Shown: piece after piece, positions 53,201 to 64,000 of the stretch
Layout: each line of letters begins with the position of its first letter
How positions within the stretch are numbered: position 1 is the stretch's first letter
Source: Bugula neritina
Taxonomy: Eukaryota; Bryozoa; Gymnolaemata; Cheilostomatida; Bugulidae
Reading direction: 5' to 3'
Assembly: GCA_964035545.1 (NCBI GenBank)
Contig: OZ037766.1
Location: 15,640,722 to 15,704,721, forward strand
DNA: 64,000 bases
Position numbers and translations under genes: made by a program
The notes under the pieces: model-generated
Told to the model about the DNA's origin: nothing
The model's database searches: none
The model's input: the letters and a program-made list of their open reading frames with translations, nothing else

Positions 53201-56200
53201 TGCCATTTGCTGTGAACTGTAAACAGTATTGAACAACGGAGTTTAAAGCTCGAAAATTTCAAATTTAAAAGTGTGGAACAGAAGTTATGAAAATGAATAC
53301 TGCGCAAGAGATAGAATATGAGCAAATGATAGAACACATGCCTTCTATATAACTCAGGCAATTACCTTTATAGAACCTGTTGATCCAATTACTGCAGTAT
53401 ACTACATTCAGACAAAACGAAATGAAAGACTTTTTACATGTATGTTTGTCCAATTAAATAGAGTTTTTGGTGTGATCAGCCGACTACAATTATTCAAAAC
53501 TATTTTATTCAGTTGAGATATATACATATAATCCTCAATACATTTTATTCAGGTGCCTTGCAAAAAACTTAAGGAACAAAACTCCAAGCTTTAGCATAAC
53601 CAGGAAGTTCTCATAGTGAAATGTTGCTCAATTTTCCATATTTTTGTGCCAAGTGTGCTGAGCCTTTGCAATAGCTAACAAGATATCACTACTTGTTTGC
53701 TGCTGTACAAGGTCTAACTGGCTAGTTGATGTGTGAAATGCTATCAAGTTGGGTCTGTTTGTTACACTCACCTGTTTAACTTGGTTTTATTTCTATAAAC
53801 AATTGATACTGTAGAAATGCAGCATGTGTACTTTTGCTACAACAAAAAACCAAGCCGACAGGTTGCTCATGCCCTAAAATATTGAGGTGCTCCAGTTATT
53901 CTTGAAACATTAAATAATACTCATTAGCACATCATAGTTGAAAGGTTACGTACAGCATATTATAGATGAAATAGAGTAGGCTAATCATTGTAGCACATCA
54001 AGTGCTAAATACTCTAAATTGGTGCATATTTATTGTTGCAGATATTCAATTTCGAGTATTTCTCAATAGTGAAATGTCTAAAAGACATTTAAAACCTAAA
54101 ACACTATATATGTTACAGTAGTTACTGGGATAAACAACTGCTAACATTTAAGCAACACTGTATGGTGATTTATTTGTTATTACCACATTTCTTTGATTAA
54201 TTAGGTTATAGCTGTATTTTTCTCCTATTGGAATTAGTAATGTTATAAATAAATGTTACTTCTATGTGTCAAACTGTAGTAATTTGTGAATTTTGATCCA
54301 GTATATAACTATCATTAATTTACTAGTCCATGCCAGCTTAAAAGCTAAAACCGTTTCCTGAAGTTGAGAGGCAGATGTTAGGAGGAAGTTTGTAAATATG
54401 CCAACTCTAGCTGGCAGTAGTAACCAGGTTTAAAACCTTACAACAGTAATTTTTCAGTCGTGGTTCATGACTTATGCCAGTTTACTTTGTACAAACATGC
54501 AGTGTTAGAGAATGATGTAGTATTTTGCACGAGCAGTCTTATATCAAGGTTTTAGAAACTTTGGACAATTGGTTTTGAACACTGTGAAATATTGTTGGCA
54601 GTGCCACCCAATTTGCATACTCAATTATTGGATCACTCTGTAACAAACAATGCCTAGTTTAGATACGCTAACATTTGTTAGGCAATATTACAATACACGC
54701 TATACATGTTTGCTGTACTAGCTGGTGCTAGGTGATTCGAGCACCTGCACTATTTGGTGCCATTTTACACTAAAGTCACGTGACATGTTTATTTCAAAAC
54801 TAATGAATTCAGCTCACCATTTAAAAACATTCAGTATACCTGTGTAATGCAAGCCTTTAAAAAAGTCGAATATTTATAATGAACACTCTTCTATGATAGT
54901 TCTCTCAGCTGATCACATGAAACACTTTAGAGTGTTAAATGATACTTCCCTATTATTAAAAAACTTATAATTAGTTAATTTGGATCTTTGTTCTTTGAGA
55001 ATAGGTTTTAAAAGTTTCTTTTATACAGTGCATCTTTAAAGTGGCTTTGTTGAAAAAACTGAGAGCAACGTCCATGTTAAATAGGTAAATAATGCATTAA
55101 ATGAAAGCGTTATATGGAGATACCAGCATGAAATTTGCTGAAATTTAGTAATCAATATTTTATTACCAATTGACCATAGCCGTTGATTTAGCTTACTAGT
55201 CTTCAACTATTTCTCTTTCTGTTTCACAGGGTTTGTATCTGAAGTACTACCTACTGGCTATGACAGAGGACAAGGGTTGATAAATGGTGTAGACATTCCT
55301 TTAGTCCTGACAGTTGACAGCAGTATAAACAGCACAGATCTTCATTCAAATACTATAGCTGCTTACAGCCTTCAAACTACTATAATGGTAAGACCCTGTT
55401 TAGTTATATTATAACACTTTAAATAAGTCCAAATTTGTTTTTAAAATTTTGATCGTGAAAATATTGCTCTGTTGATGATGGTAGGTAATTTTTAGCAAGG
55501 TAATCATGCAACAAAATAAAATAATTATGTTGCCTTGAGTGACATATTTTTTAAAAAAATTATAAATTAAAAAGATAGAAACTAGCAAAACTCAATAATT
55601 TAGCATCTGTAGTGGTAATCAAAAAATATCTTTGTAGAATTTTTGCCTAAGGCCTAGAAGACAAAAGTTTACAGAATGCTTTTTTTAAATATAATTTTCT
55701 TCTTCTCTCAATCAATTAAAGGGTGTATTATTGGCTGTGAAAATATCTCTGCTCATCTAACAGTATTGCATAGAATAAAGAATATAATATTATAATTATC
55801 AAGAAAAAAATTATATAGTTTGAGGGGTTTAGAATCTATTTCTCAATTGATCGAATAAGTGCACTTTTTATTAAAGCATTGCTATGCGTAGCAATAAAAC
55901 AAAAGAAATGCATCTTAGCAACAGTATTGAGGCAGCATGCTGACTTTGTTTTAAAATATAGTTAATTATCAAGATTGATAAAAAATTTTCAAATATAGTT
56001 TTAAACTAATGATATTTATAAGCTAAGCAGTTTAGATTATTTAAATTGCAAATAATACACAATTATAATAATTTACCTGCCTGCCAGGCAAGGCAATCCT
56101 TGTTGGATTAGTTAAGAGCTGTATTTATTAAAGGTATTAATGCAAGGGTGATTGATTAGTTTTTGCTACCAAACAAAGTTAATTCTGTCATTAACTATAC

Positions 56201-59200
56201 ATGATATCCTCATTCTTCTCAGTGGAGGGTTGGCAACACCTACACACAGCTTTCCTGTTTCCTTCTATGATAGTATATGGTGTGTAAACAACACCTTCTA
56301 AGGAAATCTTTTTTTATGTTGTCTGAGATATTTGGAAACTGTACAAATATTGCTTTAGGATGCAACAAGGCTTATGGTGGAGATGAATTGGGACTATGTT
56401 ACTGTCATCTATTCTGACAATGTGATTGGACATAAGAGTCTGGAACTGTTCCAAAATATTTCTCGCCATCACCAGATCTGCATTGATAAATCTATCGGTA
56501 TAACTTACAATACTGATCTGGACATTTCAGATATTGTAACTGTTGGAGTTGTGCTACTTGGCTCAGAGGGTATAGGTAAGTAAGTTTAAACAGATAAGAG
56601 CTTTAGCCACTGCCAAGCTTTTAAAAATAAAAAATGAGGCCATAATATATTGCCTTGGAAATTTTGACAAAGTTTCACAATACCTTCTAATTATGATTAA
56701 TTTCCAAGTTTTGTAATGTAATAGTTGTATTAATTTGCTTCTATGTAAGATATATAAGCAGGTGATTCAGGTTTAAAACTTTAGTATTAAAATTTTACAA
56801 GCAGAAAAATGCTCAGCAAAACTATGTCTACATTCTCGAGGTTTGTTTTGTGCTAAGCTCCTATTTCTGGTCCCCTTTATGTCAAGGAGAGACAAAATCT
56901 TATGATACTGCATTAGCTAGGTGTTGAAAAATGCATTTTACTTCTTCTTTAAAGATAATGGTGCATCGTTTCAAATTCAAGTTAAAGCCTATTCAACTAA
57001 TCCAAACTTGCCCCTGTTTGGCAAAATTTTACCAACCTGCATCATTATAACAATATGAGTATGTATAAAGGTAATGCTGGAGTAGCTCAATATACAAACT
57101 GTAAGAAGAAGCGGTATTATCATTTAAACATTTGTTTGAATAATGTTTGTATTGACTTTTAAGTGCTACATCGGCTTCAACAACTGACTCCATCTTCCCA
57201 TGTCTGGGTAACTGTTCATGACATCCGTGATTTGGACATCAAAGATGGAGTAAAAGTATATTCTGTGGTTGGGGAGAGCATGTCTCAGAGAATAACAAAC
57301 TCTCTCGTGTCTTTCAGTAATGCCCTGAGTTCAACTGAAAACATTCCTAACTGCATCTCAAGTAAGGACCAACTTGGAGAAAAATTATTTCCAACACTAA
57401 AACTGCAAAGTTCATGTGTACCTTTGAAAGAATGTTCCAGTTATTATTACAATACTCGTTTATATATTGCAGTTTTTGCTTTTTGCATTGTAGCTTCGTC
57501 TCTATATTTATCCCCTAGTTTCTACATTAATAATTATTTTGGAGCTTGCTATAGCAGACATCTACTTTTTAAAAACTTTCGTATTAAAAATTTCACGTAC
57601 AGAATCAATTTGGATTTTGGAGTATCAAAGCTTTAATGTAGCCAATTATGATAATGTGATTACTTCTAGATTACTGCTGCTTCAGAAAATATCTTACAGA
57701 AAATATTTAGGTTATCTCTTTATACCTCAGCTTCTGCAGCTTTAACCATATTAGAAGGTTTTAAATGTTAAAGCGTAGTAATCAACTGGTACTAAATGAT
57801 AGCTTATGTACCTAATCAATCGAAAGAGTATCCTGGTTTTGCACTTGCACATCCTTGAAAGAGAATCCTGCATGCCTCATGTAGTTATATACTGTTATGG
57901 TCTGTTTTATCTTTTAATGTTTTATTTTCAAAGATGATTCTGGCGGGTGTGTCAGCACCCCTGGGTTTAGGAAAAGCTTCTCCAGTAAGCTCTTAGAACA
58001 GTTTGACTTGAGTTTGTGGCATACTATTGATGACAAAGGAGTGGTGATATCTACCCCTCAGCTACAACAATTGACTTCTTCAGTTTTCTATCATGACACT
58101 GAGATAATTGAGGTAATATGCACCTACATTTCACAACTTTAAAAAGTTGTGAGCCTTAAAAATAATATTTTACATATTATGTAAATAACTAGGCCAAATT
58201 AATAAAAAACTATAACTCAAGAATTTCACTCGTGAATATAATCAGAATAGCCTCATGGTAAAACTGGGTGCGATATAATAAATTTTGCAAACTGTTTAGT
58301 GAATATTAGACATTTGAATCGTGGCCTTCGTTTCCAGTAAATATATTACACTGTATAAACACTGCACTTATTTCTAAAGGCAACTGATATGGATGAATAT
58401 TTTACAGTTATTATAAAGAATAGTTTATGAAAGATTCGTTCACACAATGATGGTGAATCAATAAGAAACAGGGACGAGATTTTAATTTGTGTTCTTATTA
58501 GGTGTGTAATAGGCGATTGCTTGGAATAGACAAATGTGGGTAATCCATCATTCATAAACTATACTCTTTGACACAAACACTGCAGAGCATGCTGTCTTTG
58601 ACTACATTATAATGCACAGGGCAATAAAAAGCTTTAATGCATTTGAGGAACTTCCCATAATTTGTAGTAAAAACCTTTTATGAATTTTGTAGGTGGCAGA
58701 AGCTTTATCAAACGGTACCATAATTACCTATAGTAGATTCAATCCTATATCTTCCTTGTGCCTGGGTGACTGTAGAGGAAAATGTGGACATTTCAATGTT
58801 GATGAACATACGACTTATATCCATGGAGAGTGGGTCATTGTTGTGTTTGTCCCTATACATGAAACGTAAGTTAATAACTTTGATATTAAGTATATCAAGC
58901 ATTGTAACTTACATACCACACAGCATAATGTTTAAATATGTGTCAGTAGTTTGTAAAATATTTCTATAAGAATCTTACAAATAGCAGTCTTCATTGTTTT
59001 AGAGCTGACTTAAATGATCAGTGGTCCTGCACCAATTTTACCACAACTCGGTTGTTCAGGACAGAGGCAGCTGTGTTTGCATTTCAAACTTTGATAGAGA
59101 ATTTGGGTGAAAAACGCTTTGGGTTATTAATTCTTGATTCATGTGGGTACAAGTTAAAACCTGCAGGTGACTTATATGATGTAATCAGAGGAACCAGGAA

Positions 59201-60872
59201 AATCTGTAATCATCAAAATGAATGCTTCAACCCCAAGTCAGTAGTACAGGTTATTGCTGATTACAGCAGCGCCATAACCCAACAGGTGAGATTGAAATTA
59301 ATTTTCTGACTTACTTAATCCAGTGTTTCAAATAAAATCTATGGCTCAGACTTTTATGAATAAAAATCGGTTATTTAGCAACATGTGCAAGCCAGCTGTA
59401 CAATTCTCAACAGCTATACCTTTTAGGTCCGTGTTAAAGATACTATATGTATGTGACAACATAACGTGGTAAAAGTTAAATAATGGTTGGTATGAGTTTA
59501 ATTGTTTTAGATGTCAATATAAAAGGTTAGCTTATTATTTCCAATAAGAAAGTATACATATATAACTAAGAATTTTGCAAAGAGTGCTTGATTACTATAT
59601 AAAGGAGTTGAGGGTCACCATGTGTAAATATAGTCCTGATAATAAGGGTGAATAGCCTGCATCACCAACTATAGCAGAATTCTAATCAATGAACATGTAT
59701 GCCTGTAAAATTACAGTCTATTTTTTTAGAAACTCAACTTCTTTCATTTAAGAATGACTTCAAATTTTTATATATTATGCTTATTATTTTTTCTGTATTA
59801 GGAAATGGATTTTTATAGTCTACAGATTCAGGTTCCATTTGTGCATGACTATATTTCAAAAACAAACCAAAACATTTTTTATATATACAAGTTGGTTCTA
59901 TATATTAGGTATAGAAAGTTAATAACAATAGACTGATGATAGACCACAACCAGCAATGAATCTGCCAAATTATGTATGCAATACTACCTATTAGTTTTAC
60001 TGTTGCTTATTCTAAAATTTAAATAATTTGCTTGTTTCGTCATCTACTCATACTTTGCAGAATAATTACCATGTATACATTTTTATGATATTTTATTTTA
60101 CTCATTTATTAACACCTCTTGACAGTTACAAACAGTGACTAGAGAAATGCCAGTAATACAGATGGCCTATGGCGCCTCCAGCATTACTCTTAATGACAGA
60201 AAAAACTACCCATACTTTCTCAGGACAAACCCTGCTGATAATCTTCAAGGTCATTTTATGGTGGCTCTTTTGAAATCGTTTAAAACAAGTAAGATAAATG
60301 CAGTCAATATCATCTACACTGATGGTCTATATGGCAGGACAGGGGCCGAGGTGAGTTGATGATCACGTAGTCAAAATCAAATGTATATTTTACACCCATA
60401 GTCACATCAATAGTCATACTCATAGTCTTAAACCTATAGTCATACACGTGTAATACAACTACTCATAATCATAAGTTTACAAAAGTCATCTTCCAACTGC
60501 TCACGTTTCACAGATGAAAAGAAAGATGGGGAGATTATTATTGAGTTATAATTATAGAAAATGGGATTTTCTGACTACAATTTATGTTTTAGTGTTTCAT
60601 AATTACCAGTATAACTGTTCATTTTTTGAGTTACATAATTGATTTTATTTTATTCAACTTTTTGATAAGTGGTTATTTTTTGGTTTTAAAGTTTAATTTT
60701 TAATGTTGCTGTAAATATTCAACACTTTCAAGCATCAACTTGCAGTTGTCTACCCTTTAATCAAGATTATATCACTGCTAGCATAGTACTTTGTAACCAC
60801 AGCTGGTGGCAGTAGGTTTTGAGTTTTCTACATAAAATTAGATGCACGTTCATGTTTGTCTAACAACACACA

Positions 60873-60948
<76 letters not shown>

Positions 60949-60956
60949 CACACACG

Positions 60957-61039
<83 letters not shown>

Positions 61040-63752
61040 TGGGTTTTAGGAATGGTACAAACTGTGCATATTGCATAGTTGAAGAAATGAATTTAACTTT
61101 TAGGTAGTAAAAGAGAACTTGGCAAAGGAACAGATTTGTGTACATTTGGAGAGAAAGGTTAATGTCACAGCAGCAGACAACGATTTTGATCAGCTAGTAA
61201 CAGATATCATATACAGTAGTGGAGATGTAAAGATTACTATTCTCTTTGTTGATCCCGAGGTACGGCTTTGCTCTCCATGTATTCTAAAATGTTACCAGAT
61301 ATAAAGCTTACTTCTTACCATATCATAGTATTAGGTCTAAGTAACCAGATTTAAATTAAACACATACATGATTGTAAAAAAACTTTTTTGCTAGTTAAAT
61401 GAAATCTAATACCAAGCCAAAATTTATGATTTAATTAATTTAAGAGTTTATGCAATTCCAATTTGTTTTTTATTACTGCAAGTAAATATTAGGTAATTAT
61501 TCTTTTAGTTCAGATATAAAGATTGTCGCTGAATATAATTGAATCGCTTTCATGCAAGGCACATTTATATAAAAATATCGTATTATATAATTACAACTTA
61601 AATAATTTTTTGTGTACCTTTGATTGCAGATAACTTTAGTAAAAAGCAAACATGCAAAAACAGTTATGTGCCTAAAAAATAATGCAGATTTTTGTGAACT
61701 AAGTTTGATGAATAAAATATTCAGTGTTGAACTTTTGCACGGTGTATTTGTTAATTAATAGATATAAGCCTATATTATATTTGAATTCAGAGAGCGTTTA
61801 TGTTGTTTAAACAAGAATATAAGAATAGATTTTTATATAACGAGCAATAACATACTAAAAAAAATACTTCTATATACTACTATATTAGTATGCTAATTTA
61901 GAATAGTGCTAAAAATAACGTGCACATTTACTGTTTTTAAACACTTTTTACAGCATATTAATGACTTGATGGACACTGTGATGAAACCAGCTTTCAAGAC
62001 AGCTTGGTTGAAAATGAAAGTAAGTTTCCTTCTTAGTGATACGTGGAATGATGACCCAGCTCTCTTGGCTAGTTATGGAGATATTATGAGAGGAAGTTTT
62101 TCTTTCAACTTCAACAGCGATTTTCAAGTGAGTGTAAACTGTGCAGGTATTTTTAGAAGTTGCTGCTATTTTTTTTAAAATAATGGTTATCTATAAAAAG
62201 AACTGTTGTTGGAGGTTAATTGTTTCATCAATGTTTTCCCAAGAAATTTTTTGTGTACTGCGTTATAGAATCAAGTTACGATGTGTTTATTTTTAGACTA
62301 ATTCCTTCACCACTCACTTGAAGAATATTAGGTTACCTACAATTGATGATAGGAATTATTGGCTCTCCACCCTGGTTCAGGAAGTTGGTAAATGTAAGAT
62401 ACGGGGAAACTTTCACAGCACTTATAACAGGGAATGTAACTCCAGAGATGTAAGGTTGACAAATTTAGAAGGGGAATCTTACTCGTCCCATCTGATGAAA
62501 GCTATTACAGCTACAATCTATGGTCTACGGGCCATCACCCTAGATGAACATAAAGAGTTCGTATTCCATGCCAATACTATCAAAGATAGATACAGAAAGC
62601 TTTTGAATGTCAAAATACCACAAGTTCTTGAAAATAGAGGTCCAAAAACTCACAATCCATTCACAGAAGCTGGAAATGGCAAGGTTGGCTATTCTATCTA
62701 TAATATTAAATTGGAAGGGAACAACAAAATACCTACATATGTCTTGGTTCAACGGACAGGCTCGAGTGTAAATGATAAACTGGGTACAGCTCAAAACTTG
62801 ATTGCGTTTTACGATGGGTCAAATATCCCGACTGCAAGTATAACTAGCACCATTCCAAAATGTGTCATATCTACATCAAACTCGGCATCTTCAGACAACT
62901 CTGGCAGCCACCTTACGACACCACTCATGGTGATCACAATTCTGCTCGGTATTCTTCTGACAGCAATAATCATTGCTGTAATCATTATAGGTAAGCTTTC
63001 ATTCACTTGGTTTCAATTTTTTTATTTAAAGAACTTAAAATTACTATCATTATAATAATTGTTGTTTTACATTAATTTGGTACACCACTAGTTAGAATTG
63101 TTTTTAGTACTCTGCTACCGAAAAAAATGGGAACAGCTGAAACACAACAAAGAAGGTGAAAGAATATCGATGCAAGTTGTAGATGGGAAAGATGAAGGGT
63201 ATGATGAGATATGTAAGTTTTGCTTAATATTTTTAATACTCTATAAGTCGGTGAACTTTAAATTAATTTTCTTCTCTGCCAAATGAATTATAACCCATGG
63301 TATGAAGTTTTGCTGCTTCAATTTATTTAAAGAAAATTGCCAATGCCAATGAATACTATACCATACTTTTTGCAAGAATAGCTGATATAAAACTGGTTAA
63401 AAAAGCTGTGAAATTATGGTCGAAGTCTTTTATTATAGTTGTGTCTGCTTGAAACCAATACATGTTTCCTTCCACTTTGATTCTGTTTTGTATTAAAATT
63501 TTCATGTGAATTATTGTTAGCAAGCAAAGTAAACTGTATTAGTATGCATGTTGATTGCTGATATAATTACTAGTTGCCAACCATAGCTGCATAAACTTCC
63601 AAAATGATGGCACATACATCTTGGCTGTTATGCTGTCAATGTAACTATTTCAGCATACATGCATTACATGTCTGAAGCTCAAAGAGCCAACATCTTGAGA
63701 TTTGTTGCTACAAACCCAGGAACAGCCCCTCCCACCTACATGTTGTCATCAG
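50216..63752 (+). CDS. Receptor C: double Venus-flytrap, single-pass membrane protein, last exon outside window
   Basis: Exons: 50216-50315, 52019-52150, 52885-53037, 55230-55387, 56359-56575, 57164-57361, 57934-58112, 58693-58865, 59003-59285, 60126-60350, 61104-61259, 61954-62127, 62297-62990, 63108-63212, 63654-63752; 1015 aa so far. Domains: signal peptide 1-24; first module about 36-390 (VVDTCSDPDIA; MNWDYVTVIYSDN); Cys linker CLGDCRGKC; second flytrap about 430-900 (FRTEAA, ILDSCG, YPYFLRTNPADNLQ, YTDGLYGRTGAE, GNGKVGYSIYN); Ser-rich stalk; membrane helix about 921-947; tail with YRKKWEQ, YDEI and SEAQRANILRFV plus NPGTAPPTY. The donor at 63753 in phase 1 matches the receptor B exon 15 boundary, so one terminal exon is expected beyond 64000. 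The remaining introns (55388-56358, 56576-57163, 57362-57933, 59286-60125, 61260-61953) show no other gene. Confidence 0.86.
50316..52018. other. Receptor C intron 1
   Basis: A 1.7 kb AT-rich intron; the only structure seen is the 73-nt hairpin at 51581-51653. Confidence 0.5.
51581..51653 (+). repeat. 73-nt near-perfect hairpin
   Basis: Arms of about 35 nt pair almost throughout: TGCAGTA-AT-GGGGTTCTCA and TTTAGAGTT on the left, their complements on the right, with a loop of only a few bases. Sense orientation within receptor C intron 1. It may be a small foldback element or a small-RNA precursor; sequence alone does not decide. Confidence 0.7.
53038..55229. other. Receptor C intron 3
   Basis: A 2.2 kb intron. 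GGTGCCTTGCAAAA near 53553 resembles Tc1/mariner element termini, but no second end or transposase frame is seen. Nothing else is recognised. Confidence 0.4.
60866..61037. repeat. Compound (GCAC)n-(CA)n-(TA)n microsatellite in receptor C intron 10
   Basis: About 70 bp of GCAC units pass into CA and then TA repeats, ending 66 bp before the acceptor of exon 11 (61104). Confidence 0.95.
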
Positions 63753-64000
63753 GTAGCTACAACTCCTCGCTATATTTATCAGTCATATATGCGGTTATGT
63801 AGCCATTAAGATAGAAGATTTCAGACAGCATCAAGTCAAGTTTGTATTTTAAATTTAATCTAAAAAAAACTGCTGGAGTTCCTAAAATTTGCATGAGGGG
63901 GAAATTGAAGAAAACTTTTAGAAATAACTCTATTAAAAATGCATGGTATATACATGGCGAACAGAATTTATTCATATTTACTGTCAAATCAAATTTATCA

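Noticed and set aside
53816-53930. Peptide-like stretch (CYNKKPSRQVAHALKY) in receptor C intron 3
   Set aside because: Short, interrupted by a stop and matching no family I can name; possibly an old transposon scrap.
57362-57636. Read-through extension of receptor C exon 6 with a hydrophobic segment
   Set aside because: Paralogues A and B splice at the same phase and C has a good donor (A|GTAAGG at 57362); the extension is intron and ends in a stop. A minor truncated isoform cannot be excluded.
60828-61145. Arg-Ala-Cys-Val and Thr-His repeat frames
   Set aside because: Produced by the GCAC/CA/TA microsatellite in receptor C intron 10.

Overview
The window is nuclear DNA of an invertebrate animal. 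The genes are split by GT-AG introns, the non-coding DNA is AT-rich with long (TA)n tracts, and it is littered with a tRNA-derived SINE family, hAT-like and other inverted-repeat MITEs and decayed non-LTR retrotransposons. The phylum cannot be fixed from the sequence alone. All five genes lie on the + strand and every coding exon was joined by hand using splice sites, phase continuity and paralogue comparison.

Region 1 (1-21828) holds two tandem fatty acid amide hydrolase (FAAH) genes. The first is 5'-truncated by the window edge (1-7895). The second is complete (13891-21828, 593 aa) with an N-terminal membrane segment and a Lys-Ser-Ser triad at the same spacing as mammalian FAAH. Their 11 shared exons have identical lengths. 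Comparing their introns reveals filled and empty sites of several transposons. The 6 kb spacer (7896-13890) contains a 683-bp inverted-repeat element, a broken LINE reverse transcriptase and two further MITE-like elements.

Region 2 (23451-63752, last exon beyond the edge) holds three tandem paralogous receptors, here called A, B and C (1084 aa, 1121 aa and more than 1015 aa). Each has a signal peptide, a first divergent Venus-flytrap-like module, a short Cys-rich linker, a second clear metabotropic-glutamate-receptor-type Venus flytrap, a low-complexity stalk, one transmembrane helix and a short cytoplasmic tail. There is no seven-helix domain, kinase or cyclase. Intron positions and phases are the same in all three through the membrane exon. 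B and C share a conserved tail module that A lacks. Exons 3, 5 and 6 are almost identical between paralogues while exon 4 between them is divergent, which suggests patchy gene conversion or strong selection on part of the first module.

The FAAH enzymes and the receptors have no demonstrated functional link; their adjacency may be coincidental. The most unusual content is the single-pass, double-Venus-flytrap receptor array.
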